Positions 1 through 5,590 of a stretch of DNA of 7,896 nt are shown piece by piece; position 1 is the stretch's first letter; each line of letters opens with the position of its first letter. Source of the stretch: GWB1-37-8 sp964646925 (lineage in GTDB: Bacteria; Patescibacteriota; Microgenomatia; Levybacterales; UBA12049); contig CAZYIC010000042.1 in NCBI GenBank assembly GCA_964646925.1, positions 1 through 7,896 of the forward strand. Reading direction: 5' to 3'. The notes below the pieces were generated by a model. It was not told where the DNA came from. It did not search any database and saw only the letters and a list, made by a program, of their open reading frames with translations. Made by a program: the position numbers and the translations under genes.

Positions 1-599
1 AAAAATTGCACGCGCAATTTCCAAACGATGAATTTCTTCCAATCCCAAAAGGAATAGAAGGAGGAGATATTTGGCAGAAAATTTTATATCAGGGAAAAAC
101 TGTAGGATCAATACTATGGGAGACCAAAAGAACAAAAGCATGGAGCAATTCTTGGACAGCTAAATTGAAAGAAGATTCTGCCAGAATTAACGCTTCGGAA
201 TCAATTTTAATATCTCAGGTTTTACCCAATGACTCCAATAGTTTTGACAGAAAAGACGGGGTTTGGATAGCTAACTATGAACATTCAATAAGTTTGGGAA
301 GATTTGTAAGATTTTTGTTAACAAATGTGGCTATGATAAAGTCCTCAGCTTCGCATACGGAAGAAGAGTGGGGGAAAATTAGGGACTATATGACAAGCGA
401 TAGCTTCAAGCACAGAATGCAGGCGCATTTTGAAGGGATAAAAAATCTAAAAGACTCTCTGGATGCTGAAAAAAGAGCAACTTTACTTAAATGGAAAAAA
501 CAAGAATCAATAATAAATAAAATGGACGTCAATACTACTAACTTCTACGGGGAACTAAAAGCTATAGTTTCGCAATTGCCGCAAATTGATTCCGCTTGA
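1..599 (+). CDS. DUF2130 family protein, C-terminal part (5' truncated)
   Basis: The frame is open to the left edge, so the true start lies outside the window; the TTG at position 6 is only the first possible start codon inside it. The visible ~198 residues match the C-terminal half of DUF2130 proteins: an FPNDEF / IPKG segment near the start, then SILWETKRTKAW about 35 residues in, a LKED stretch, ISQVLP (about 68-73), GVW about 85-87, and a long charged helical tail with DYMTSDSF and LKDSLDAEKRA. In the family, the missing N-terminal part is usually a long coiled coil. The function of DUF2130 is not established; the conserved domain has been compared with nuclease-like folds, but I see nothing here that proves catalysis. 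The stop TGA (597-599) is embedded in the -35 box of the next gene. Confidence 0.85.
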   Translation, partial: KLHAQFPNDEFLPIPKGIEGGDIWQKILYQGKTVGSILWETKRTKAWSNSWTAKLKEDSARINASESILISQVLPNDSNSFDRKDGVWIANYEHSISLGRFVRFLLTNVAMIKSSASHTEEEWGKIRDYMTSDSFKHRMQAHFEGIKNLKDSLDAEKRATLLKWKKQESIINKMDVNTTNFYGELKAIVSQLPQIDSA

Positions 600-624
600 C
601 AAAACGAAAAATTATTACTAATAT
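596..624 (+). promoter_or_regulatory. Sigma-70-type promoter for the 633-1553 gene pair
   Basis: TTGACA (596-601), a 17-bp spacer, then TAATAT (619-624). The -35 box overlaps the upstream stop codon. The ATG at 633 lies only 8 nt past the -10 box, so the transcript should start at or within a few bases of the start codon. No Shine-Dalgarno sequence is present, which fits a leaderless mRNA. Confidence 0.75.
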
Positions 625-632
625 AAAATATA

Positions 633-1223
633 ATGACTCGGAAATTGTTTTTTTTGGCTCTTCCTTTTTTTCTATTTATATTTGTTGCAATTGTTAATGC
701 GCAAGATACAGCTACATCAAGCCCTCAAACTAAAACAAACCCCGGTACTAAACTAAAACAGCAAATACAGTTTTTGCAGGAACAGAAAAAAGCTGCAGTT
801 GAAAAAATAAGAGATGAATTTAAAACAAAAATTCAGACCATTAAAGACCAAAGGAAAAAAAATTTACTGGAACGTATTGACGCCAAAATTTCGCGAATAA
901 ACAAAAAAACTACCGACAGATTTCAGGAAATACTGGTGAGGCTGCAAAACTTTTTGGATAAAACCAGTCAAAGCACAAAAGATGAAAAAATCTTAGCAAG
1001 TGTTAAAATTGCTCAAGATGCTATTGATAAGGCAAGTTCGGCAGTTGCCAGTCAGGCAGAAAAAGTATATACGGCAAACATTACCGATGAGGCCTCTTTA
1101 AGACTGAATGTCGGAACAACCGTAAGTCAATTCAGGCAAGATTTGACCGGAGTACACAAAACAGTTGTGGATGCAAAACAAGCTGTTCAAAAATTAAGAG
1201 CAAATAATGCGATAAATCAATAA
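633..1223 (+). CDS. Exported coiled-coil protein, function unknown
   Basis: This 196-residue protein begins with a Sec-type signal peptide: MTRK, a hydrophobic core at residues 5-21, then VNA with likely cleavage after A23. A short Thr/Ser/Pro-rich stretch (25-38) follows. The rest is almost entirely charged helix with coiled-coil character, clearest at about 38-115 (QQIQFLQEQKKAAVEKIRDE, further Lys/Arg/Glu heptads). The end, with FRQDLTGVHKTVVDAKQAV, resembles the tail of exported helical proteins often seen in CPR genomes. There is no catalytic motif, so a structural or surface role is likely but unproven. The ATG is supported by the signal peptide and by the promoter 8 nt upstream. The gene is followed after 3 nt by a small membrane-protein gene, so the two are probably co-transcribed. 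Confidence 0.8.
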   Translation: MTRKLFFLALPFFLFIFVAIVNAQDTATSSPQTKTNPGTKLKQQIQFLQEQKKAAVEKIRDEFKTKIQTIKDQRKKNLLERIDAKISRINKKTTDRFQEILVRLQNFLDKTSQSTKDEKILASVKIAQDAIDKASSAVASQAEKVYTANITDEASLRLNVGTTVSQFRQDLTGVHKTVVDAKQAVQKLRANNAINQ

Positions 1224-1226
1224 ATT

Positions 1227-1553
1227 ATGGAGCCAATAAATAATCAACAAATAAATCCGTTACCCCCACAGCAACCCGCTCCAAATGAAGCTGTTGGGCC
1301 GAAAAAGGGAAACGGAAAAGGCACAATACTTTTAATAATTGTTCTATTGTTAATTATAGGGGTCGCTTTGTATGCTTTATTTGCAAAAAACCAATTAAAT
1401 TCTACGCAAACACCTATCAACAATACAAGCATTGTTTTTCCTTCACCTACGCCAACGCCCAATCTGGCAGAAGCGCAATCGCCTGAAGACATTAATGTGG
1501 AAAATCCAGAAGCGGATCTGCAAAGCTTGGATAGCGATGTCGGCAGCCTCTAA
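1227..1553 (+). CDS. Small single-pass membrane protein, Pro-rich, function unknown
   Basis: A 108-residue protein with a cytoplasmic-type N-terminus rich in Pro, Gln and Asn (residues 1-30, ending in a Lys/Gly patch), one strong transmembrane segment at about 33-53, and an outside tail with SPTPTP (73-78) and a very acidic end (about 84-108, motif NPEADLQSLDSD). The positive residues before the membrane helix predict the N-terminus inside and the acidic tail outside. It starts 3 nt after the stop of the signal-peptide coiled-coil gene and has no promoter or Shine-Dalgarno of its own, so it looks like the second gene of a two-gene unit. The exported basic coiled coil and the exposed acidic tail could be partners; that is inference only. 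I do not recognise a named family. Confidence 0.75.
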   Translation: MEPINNQQINPLPPQQPAPNEAVGPKKGNGKGTILLIIVLLLIIGVALYALFAKNQLNSTQTPINNTSIVFPSPTPTPNLAEAQSPEDINVENPEADLQSLDSDVGSL

Positions 1554-1568
1554 AAACTATCTTGGATG

Positions 1569-2228
1569 TTAAATAATCCCTTTTTCAGCTTCAAATATTG
1601 AAAGTTTCAAATCGCCGTTTTTGTAATTAAATTCAAAAATGACCGGATTTCCTTTGTTGTTGGTAATATACAAATTTTGCATGGCGTTAGAACCCGAATT
1701 TCCGGGCATTTTATAGATTGACACTCCGTATTCTCTGGAAATTTCAGGAATTTGGGCAAAATCATGGTTTGTCGGAGCATATGCATCCATTCCCGCATTT
1801 TTAGAAACCCAATATATAAGAGAAGCCAAGTGGCATATCCCGTCTCCTGTCAAATATCCGTCGGACTTAAATCCGTCGTCAAAATTGAAATTGGCGTTTG
1901 TAGTTTTAATTACCGAATTCTTGTATTTAGGTAAAACATCGTCGTGAAAAGCAAATGTTTGGTTGGGCAACAAGGTAAATTTATACTCAAAGAGATTGTC
2001 CACCTCTTTCCAATTTATGTCTTCTTTTTTTGTAACTTTACCGGCTAAATAATTAAGATTTAGCAAAATATTATCTTTAAAAACACCATTAACAAATTTA
2101 TCATTATATCTTTTTTCCAAAGATATGCTTTTGGAAGCTAATGTGTTGATTTTCACAGAATTGACATCCATTGCCGAAATGGCAAATTGAGAATATAAGA
2201 AAAATAATATAGGTCCAACTATATTCAT
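1569..2228 (-). CDS. VanW-like family protein, divergent
   Basis: A 219-residue protein with a hydrophobic N-terminus (residues 5-19, ending AISAM) that may be a signal peptide or anchor, so it probably acts outside the membrane. The VanW-like core is seen as LLPNQTFAF (87-95, compare PGxTFSF in the family), GDGICHLASLIYWVSKNAGM (128-147, compare GGGxCQxSTxLYxAxxxAGL), H155 in NHDF, and the C-terminal strand-rich LYITNNKGNPVIFEF (about 186-200). VanW-like proteins are widespread and named after a gene in some vancomycin-resistance clusters, but their biochemical role is unknown; nothing here suggests antibiotic resistance. The usual GGG before the Cys is GDG and Gln after Cys is His, so the copy is divergent. 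It is shorter than many VanW proteins and lacks G5 domains. A strong promoter lies directly upstream. Confidence 0.75.
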   Translation of the reverse strand: MNIVGPILFFLYSQFAISAMDVNSVKINTLASKSISLEKRYNDKFVNGVFKDNILLNLNYLAGKVTKKEDINWKEVDNLFEYKFTLLPNQTFAFHDDVLPKYKNSVIKTTNANFNFDDGFKSDGYLTGDGICHLASLIYWVSKNAGMDAYAPTNHDFAQIPEISREYGVSIYKMPGNSGSNAMQNLYITNNKGNPVIFEFNYKNGDLKLSIFEAEKGII

Positions 2229-2240
2229 ACCAGAAATTAA

Positions 2241-2269
2241 ATTATACCATACTATAAGATATAAGTCAA
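2241..2269 (-). promoter_or_regulatory. Promoter of the VanW-like gene
   Basis: On the minus strand: TTGACT (2269-2264), a 17-bp spacer, and TATAAT (2246-2241) preceded by TG with one base between (extended -10). The start codon (2228-2226) follows 12 nt after the -10 box, so the leader is only about 5 nt. This is the closest match to a sigma-70 consensus in the window. Confidence 0.8.
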
Positions 2270-2274
2270 CTCCG

Positions 2275-2283
2275 TGCTATAAT
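2275..2283 (+). promoter_or_regulatory. Extended -10 promoter of the methyltransferase gene
   Basis: TGCTATAAT, with the -10 hexamer at 2278-2283 and no good -35 box. The ATG at 2290 is 6 nt beyond the hexamer, predicting a leaderless transcript. It lies about 30 bp from the opposing VanW promoter; the two face away from each other and could interfere or be co-regulated. Confidence 0.65.
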
Positions 2284-2289
2284 AAAATT

Positions 2290-3087
2290 ATGAATAAGCC
2301 GAAGACTTCCTGGGGGAAAGTGGCCGGTTGGTACAATAATCTGCTCGAAAAAGATGAAAAATCGTATCAAAGGATGCTAATTTTACCTAATTTGGTGAGG
2401 CTGGTTGAGGCTCGTAAAGGGGAAACAATTCTTGATTTAGCTTGTGGACAGGGTTTTTTCGCAAGGGAATTTTCAAAGCTTGGAGTAAGAGTAATCGGAG
2501 TAGACATTTCTTCAGAATTAATTGAAATAGCTAGACACCTTCCAGGTGAACAAGGCAGACACCTGGAAGATGGGCAAAAAAAAGATACTTCTGTAGAATA
2601 CCACATTTCTCCGGCTCACAAACTGGATTTTTTGGAAAATGAGAGCATTGACAAAACTTTAATTATTTTATCTTTGCAAAATATTGAGAATTTAAACGAG
2701 GTTATCAAGGAGGTTAATCGAATTTTGAAGCCAAAAGGAAAGCTGTTTATGGTTCTAAATCATCCTGTTTTCCGTATACCTAAGGGAAGCTCCTGGGGGT
2801 GGGATGATAAGCTTAAAACGCAATATAGGAGGCTGGACAGCTATCTTACCGAATCAAAAGAGCAAATTCAGATGCATCCCGGAGATAAGCCTTGGGAAAA
2901 GACAGTATCATTCCATAGACCGTTGCAATTTTATTTTAAAACACTAAATAAGAATAATTTATCAGTTTTAAAGCTGGAAGAATGGACATCTCCTAAAGTT
3001 AGCGAACCTGGCCCTAAAAAAAATGCGGAAGACCGCGCGCGCCGCGAATTCCCTCTTTTCTTGTATCTTGAGGCTGTAAAACAGTGA
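2290..3087 (+). CDS. Class I SAM-dependent methyltransferase with a palindromic-repeat insertion
   Basis: A 265-residue protein of the Rossmann-fold methyltransferase superfamily. Motif I is ILDLACGQGFFAREF (47-61), the SAM-binding glycine loop. The acidic residue that would bind the SAM ribose is in GVDISSEL (70-77). A motif II/III region (LIILSLQNIENLNEVIKE, about 124-141) and LKPKGKLFMVLNHP (147-159) follow. The substrate cannot be told; the C-terminal half (WGWDD, HRPLQFYF, REFPLFLYLEAVK) suggests a small-molecule enzyme but is not diagnostic. Residues 82-96 (RHLPGEQGRHLEDGQ) form an imperfect 8-residue tandem repeat just after the SAM-binding beta strand 2. They are encoded by a two-hairpin repeat element and look like an in-frame insertion in a surface loop. 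The start is fixed by the leaderless promoter. Confidence 0.85.
   Translation: MNKPKTSWGKVAGWYNNLLEKDEKSYQRMLILPNLVRLVEARKGETILDLACGQGFFAREFSKLGVRVIGVDISSELIEIARHLPGEQGRHLEDGQKKDTSVEYHISPAHKLDFLENESIDKTLIILSLQNIENLNEVIKEVNRILKPKGKLFMVLNHPVFRIPKGSSWGWDDKLKTQYRRLDSYLTESKEQIQMHPGDKPWEKTVSFHRPLQFYFKTLNKNNLSVLKLEEWTSPKVSEPGPKKNAEDRARREFPLFLYLEAVKQ
2534..2575 (+). repeat. Two-hairpin palindromic element, copy 1, in-frame in the methyltransferase
   Basis: The 15-mer GACACCTTCCAGGTG (2534-2548) occurs again, identical and on the same strand, at 6664-6678. A second unit, GACACCTGGAAG (2558-2569), begins exactly 24 bp after the first. The arms CTTCCAGGTG (2539-2548) and CACCTGGAAG (2560-2569) are perfect 10-bp inverted repeats around an 11-nt loop. 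The 42 bp add 14 codons without breaking the frame. Confidence 0.75.
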
Positions 3088-3089
3088 GC

Positions 3090-3159
3090 CGCGCCGGAGG
3101 GTCTCGAGCCCGGAACCTTCCCGACAAGTCGGGATGCTCTACCATTGAACTATTAAACT
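3090..3159 (-). pseudogene. Degenerate tRNA-like sequence (Gly- or Thr-like), possible tRNA pseudogene
   Basis: On the minus strand a tRNA layout is recognisable. There is a D-arm (TA, GTTC, AATGGTA, GAGC at 3152-3136), an anticodon-arm position, a 5-nt variable region AGGTT, and a T-loop CTCGAGA with three good pairs (GGG/CCC). It does not form a normal tRNA. The 5' acceptor strand (AGTTTAA, 3159-3153) does not pair with the 3' strand CGGCGCG (3096-3090), and two T-stem pairs are lost. The anticodon arm is a palindrome, TCCCGA-CTTG-TCGGGA, giving a 6-nt or 4-nt loop instead of 7, so no anticodon can be read. The short D-loop is typical of tRNA-Gly; the letters TGT in the loop would suggest Thr if three bases had been lost. 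It ends 3 bp from the methyltransferase stop and lies 11 bp from tRNA-Lys. Confidence 0.5.
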
Positions 3160-3170
3160 CTGGTTCTCTG

Positions 3171-3243
3171 TGAGCCCGGAGCGAATCGAACGCTCAACCT
3201 ATTCCTTAAGAGGGAATTGCTCTGCCAATTGAGCTACGGACCC
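3171..3243 (-). tRNA. tRNA-Lys (anticodon CTT)
   Basis: A complete 73-nt cloverleaf on the minus strand. Acceptor GGGTCCG pairs with CGGGCTC (two G-U pairs), the D-stem is GCTC/GAGC, and the anticodon stem is ATTCC/GGAAT with loop CTCTTAA giving anticodon CTT (reads AAG). The variable loop is AGGTT, and the T-arm GAGCG-TTCGATT-CGCTC is fully paired. The discriminator is A and CCA is not encoded, so it must be added enzymatically. A weak promoter may lie upstream on the minus strand: TTGGCA (3278-3273), 16 bp, CAGAAT (3256-3251), which would start transcription at or next to the tRNA 5' end. Confidence 0.95.
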
Positions 3244-3280
3244 ATGTCAAATTCTGTTTTTCAAAAAACCTCTGCCAAAT

Positions 3281-3404
3281 CCTGCCGAAGCGGAATAATG
3301 CCTCTGCATCCCACGATTTAACCTGCGCTTCGCCGAAGGCTTTGGCAAGGCGAGCAATCGGGGAATTCCGCGAAGGCGGATTAAAGCTTTAGATAGTATA
3401 CTAT
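3281..3404. repeat. Cluster of small palindromes upstream of maf
   Basis: This stretch explains most of the gene-free gap between tRNA-Lys and maf. GCGGAAT (3290-3296) is the inverted match of ATTCCGC (3365-3371). TCCGC-GAAG-GCGGA (3367-3380) is a local hairpin. TCGCC (3330-3334) pairs with GGCGA (3349-3353), and CTTCG-C-CGAAG sits at 3328-3338. ATAGTATACTAT (3393-3404) is a perfect 12-bp palindrome 29 bp before the maf -10 box. G+C is visibly higher than in the flanking genes. I see no coding frame and no known RNA family here. Confidence 0.5.
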
Positions 3405-3430
3405 ACGAAGTCAAAAATAAGCAATAAATC

Positions 3431-3439
3431 TGCTATAAT
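3431..3439 (+). promoter_or_regulatory. Extended -10 promoter of maf
   Basis: TGCTATAAT, identical to the nine-base box before the methyltransferase. The hexamer is at 3434-3439 and the ATG at 3447 follows 7 nt later, again predicting a leaderless mRNA. No clear -35 box is visible. Confidence 0.65.
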
Positions 3440-3446
3440 TGGCCTC

Positions 3447-4016
3447 ATGAGAACCATTATTCTTGCATCCAAATCTCCAAGGAGAAAAGAGCTTTTGAAA
3501 AAAATTGGACTTAAATTCAAAGTTGTTGAGAGTAATTATAGGGAGGATATCGATCTTAAGCTTAACCCCCGCGAACTTGTTAAGAAATTTTCTTTGGAAA
3601 AAGCGAAAATAGTGTTTAAAAAATATAAAAAATCAATAATAATAGCCGCTGACACAATTGTTCTTTGCAACGGAAAAATTCTCGGAAAACCCAAAGACAA
3701 AAAAGACGCAGAAAGGATGCTTCGGTTTCTTAGCAGCAAAACTCATTTGATCATAACAGGATTCACCATAATTGACGGGCAAAAAATAATTACAAAGTTC
3801 ATTGAAACAAAAGTTTACATGAGGGAGATTAAGAAATACGAGATAGACTTTTATCTCAAAACGAACGAGCCTTATGATAAAGCAGGCGCGTACGCCATAC
3901 AAGAAAAGGGAAGTGTATTTATTGAAAAAGTTGAGGGGGATTTTCTTAACGCAGTAGGTCTCCCCATTTATGCCTTGACTCAGGAATTAAAAAACCTCGG
4001 CGTAGAAGTGTTATAA
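3447..4016 (+). CDS. maf: Maf-family nucleoside triphosphate pyrophosphatase
   Basis: A 189-residue protein, the usual length for Maf. It hydrolyses nucleoside triphosphates to the monophosphate and pyrophosphate, and is thought to clear non-canonical or excess nucleotides in the cytoplasm. The family signature is complete: SKSPRRKELL (8-17), the phosphate-binding segment with R12/R13; AADTIV (67-72) with the acidic D69; GKPKD (80-84); EPYDKAGAYAIQ (141-152); and GLPIYAL (171-177). The Lys in GKPKD and the Gln of AIQ are those associated with the YhdE-type (dTTP/UTP) subgroup rather than YceF, so a dTTP/UTP pyrophosphatase is the likelier reading; this sub-assignment is less certain. Start choice is supported by the family N-terminus and the extended -10 box. 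The stop overlaps the promoter of the following tRNA-Arg. Confidence 0.93.
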   Translation: MRTIILASKSPRRKELLKKIGLKFKVVESNYREDIDLKLNPRELVKKFSLEKAKIVFKKYKKSIIIAADTIVLCNGKILGKPKDKKDAERMLRFLSSKTHLIITGFTIIDGQKIITKFIETKVYMREIKKYEIDFYLKTNEPYDKAGAYAIQEKGSVFIEKVEGDFLNAVGLPIYALTQELKNLGVEVL

Positions 4017-4017
4017 T
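4009..4017 (+). promoter_or_regulatory. Extended -10 promoter for tRNA-Arg and the DUF2079 gene
   Basis: TGTTATAAT, with the hexamer at 4012-4017 overlapping the maf stop codon (4014-4016). Transcription from here would give a leader of about 60 nt before the tRNA. It is the only good promoter candidate I see between maf and the DUF2079 gene. Confidence 0.55.
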
Positions 4018-4027
4018 TTACTTATGC

Positions 4028-4088
4028 GGCACGTAAAGCTACGCCACGTGCCAGCAACGTTAATTTACGGAGCAAATTTTTACGTTGC
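4028..4088 (+). other. Two consecutive hairpins in the tRNA-Arg leader
   Basis: Hairpin 1: GGCACGT (4028-4034) pairs perfectly with ACGTGCC (4046-4052) around 11 nt. Hairpin 2: GCAACGT (4054-4060) pairs perfectly with ACGTTGC (4082-4088), with extra A-T pairs possible inside. Hairpin 2 uses the first two bases of the tRNA, so it competes with the acceptor stem. Neither is followed by a U-run, so they do not look like terminators. Confidence 0.55.
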
Positions 4089-4163
4089 GCCTGTAGCTCA
4101 GCGGATTAGAGCACTTCGCTTCGGACGAAGGGGTCGGGGGTCCAATTCCCTCCAGGCGCACCA
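4087..4163 (+). tRNA. tRNA-Arg (anticodon TCG), CCA encoded
   Basis: A complete cloverleaf. Acceptor GCGCCTG/CAGGCGC is fully paired, the D-arm is GCTC-AGCGGATTA-GAGC (with the A20 typical of tRNA-Arg), and the anticodon arm is CTTCG-CTTCGGA-CGAAG giving TCG, which reads CGN arginine codons. The variable loop is GGGTC, and the T-arm is GGGGG-TCCAATT-CCCTC with one G-T pair. The body is 74 nt to discriminator A4160. CCA at 4161-4163 is encoded, unlike tRNA-Lys in this window. The last A of the CCA is the first base of the next gene's ATG. Confidence 0.95.
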
Positions 4164-5578
4164 TGCTAAATGTTTTTAAAATCCCTCAAAAAAATAAGCA
4201 TGAATTTATCCTTGGCTTTTTAATCTGCATTTATATTTCCTACTTTACAATTGCCAGTTTTTTAAGATATGACAATTTTTATACCGGCAGATATGACTTG
4301 GGCAATATGGATCAGACTGTCTGGAATACGATTAATGGCAGAATTTTCCAGACATCGAATGATAAAGGAGAAATAATTTCCAGATTATCCAGCCATGCGG
4401 ATTTTATGCTTATTTTATTATCCCCATTTTACCTGTTGTGGTCTCACCCAAAAACCCTACTATTAATACAGACAATTATTTTAGGCCTTGGAGCTATTTT
4501 TGTTTTTTTGATAGCCAAGGAGATCCTGAAAAATAAAAATCTTGCCCTAATCTTTGGATTTTTGTTCCTTACGAATCCCTTACTTCAATTTACCAATTTG
4601 TACGACTTTCATGCGGTTACTTTGGCAACAACGCTCCTGCTTGCTTCTTTTTATTTCTTGATAAAACAAAAATACCTTTTGATGGTAATTTTCTTAATAT
4701 TGTCAGCTATTACCAAAGAACAAGTCTGGCTTATAACTTCTATTTTCGGTCTTCCTTTATTGCTTCAAAAAGCAAAAAAAATAAAACTTTTGGGTATCTC
4801 AATAATAGCTTTGTCCCTATCAATTTTTAGCTATTTGGTATGGAGCGCTATCCCTCAAAATTTAGGGAAAGAACACTTTGCTTTGGCTTACTATTCGGAT
4901 TTTGGAAATTCACCCGGGGAAGTTATTAAAAACATGCTGCTTTCTCCTCAAGAAATAATTTCAGTAATTTTTGAAACCGGGCGGCTTAACTATCTTAAAC
5001 AAATATTTATGCCTCTTGGATTTTTGTCTCTTTTATCACCAATATACCTTATATTCATAATTCCGGATCTTGCCATTAATCTGCTAAGCAGCAATCCTCA
5101 GCTTCATCAAATTTATTATCAATATACTTCAGCTATTACTCCATTCGTATTTATTGCAGGTATTTTTACAATATCCAAAATTATTAAATGGTTTCCGAAA
5201 ATTTCTAAAATTTATATTGGATTATATCTTCTGATTTTTACACTTTTATCCGCATATTCCTACGGACCCCTGCCGGGCGCAAAAAATCCCAATACCGATA
5301 TGTTTACCAAGCCTCTGAAAAATAAAGATGTTATAGAAAATTTTATATCTCGAATTCCTGAAAAATATAAAGTCGCTGCGACAAATAATTTAGGCTCCCA
5401 TCTCTCTCAAAGACAGCTGATATTTACAGTTCCTGCCGGAGCAGATAAAGCGGATTTTATTCTTTTTTTATTAGATGAGCAAAAGAAAATGGCTGACGGT
5501 TTGAGGAATAACAAAAACTACATTAAAGTTTTTGAGGAGGATGATTTTGTAGTATTTAAAAAACGAGAAAACTTGTGA
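4163..5578 (+). CDS. DUF2079 polytopic membrane protein
   Basis: A 471-residue protein with about nine to eleven hydrophobic helices (clear ones at about 15-34, 80-93, 97-118, 126-140, 152-166, 170-183, 207-228, 283-300, 322-340 and 350-366). It matches the DUF2079 family of predicted membrane proteins, which resembles GT-C-type glycosyltransferases in layout. Landmarks are GNMDQTVWNTINGRIF (47-62), SSHADFMLILLSPFYLLW (76-93), YDFHAVTLATTLL (147-159), TKEQVWL (184-190), and the soluble end with ATNNLGSHLSQRQ (about residue 410). Substrate and reaction are not known; a role in envelope glycan or lipid modification is a guess. The ATG at 4163 is the only usable start: no ATG, GTG or TTG occurs in frame between the stop at 4094-4096 and the first membrane helix. 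It therefore overlaps the tRNA-Arg CCA by one base. Confidence 0.85.
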   Translation: MLNVFKIPQKNKHEFILGFLICIYISYFTIASFLRYDNFYTGRYDLGNMDQTVWNTINGRIFQTSNDKGEIISRLSSHADFMLILLSPFYLLWSHPKTLLLIQTIILGLGAIFVFLIAKEILKNKNLALIFGFLFLTNPLLQFTNLYDFHAVTLATTLLLASFYFLIKQKYLLMVIFLILSAITKEQVWLITSIFGLPLLLQKAKKIKLLGISIIALSLSIFSYLVWSAIPQNLGKEHFALAYYSDFGNSPGEVIKNMLLSPQEIISVIFETGRLNYLKQIFMPLGFLSLLSPIYLIFIIPDLAINLLSSNPQLHQIYYQYTSAITPFVFIAGIFTISKIIKWFPKISKIYIGLYLLIFTLLSAYSYGPLPGAKNPNTDMFTKPLKNKDVIENFISRIPEKYKVAATNNLGSHLSQRQLIFTVPAGADKADFILFLLDEQKKMADGLRNNKNYIKVFEEDDFVVFKKRENL

Positions 5579-5582
5579 TAAT
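5574..5582 (+). promoter_or_regulatory. Extended -10 promoter of the ATP-cone nuclease gene
   Basis: TGTGATAAT (hexamer GATAAT, 5577-5582) overlaps the DUF2079 stop codon (5576-5578). The ATG at 5591 is 8 nt past the box with no Shine-Dalgarno between, the same leaderless spacing as the other plus-strand genes. No clear -35 box is seen. Read-through from the DUF2079 gene is also possible. Confidence 0.5.
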
Positions 5583-5590
5583 ATTTAGAT

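Noticed and set aside
597..599. UGA recoding, as in Gracilibacteria and Absconditabacteria.
   Set aside because: TGA ends the DUF2130, methyltransferase and DUF2079 genes exactly where their families end, and no conserved Gly is encoded by TGA.
1244..1492. A minus-strand ORF of 82 codons opposite the small membrane-protein gene.
   Set aside because: It is a shadow of the plus-strand gene, with low-complexity Gly/Cys sequence and no promoter; the plus-strand product has a clear membrane helix and acidic tail.
1554..1568. A rho-independent terminator between the convergent genes ending at 1553 and 1569, or between 6394 and 6398.
   Set aside because: The gaps are 15 and 3 bp and contain no GC-rich hairpin followed by a T-run on either strand.
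2534..2575. A CRISPR-like array, because of the regular 24-bp spacing here and at 6664 and 7779.
   Set aside because: Only two units per locus, units themselves palindromic with no unique spacers, two loci inside genes, and no cas genes in the window.
4024..4179. A leaderless 51-codon ORF whose ATG sits 6 nt after the TATAAT at 4012-4017, with the same spacing as the real genes.
   Set aside because: It runs through the whole tRNA-Arg and out of frame into the DUF2079 gene. The promoter is better explained by the tRNA.
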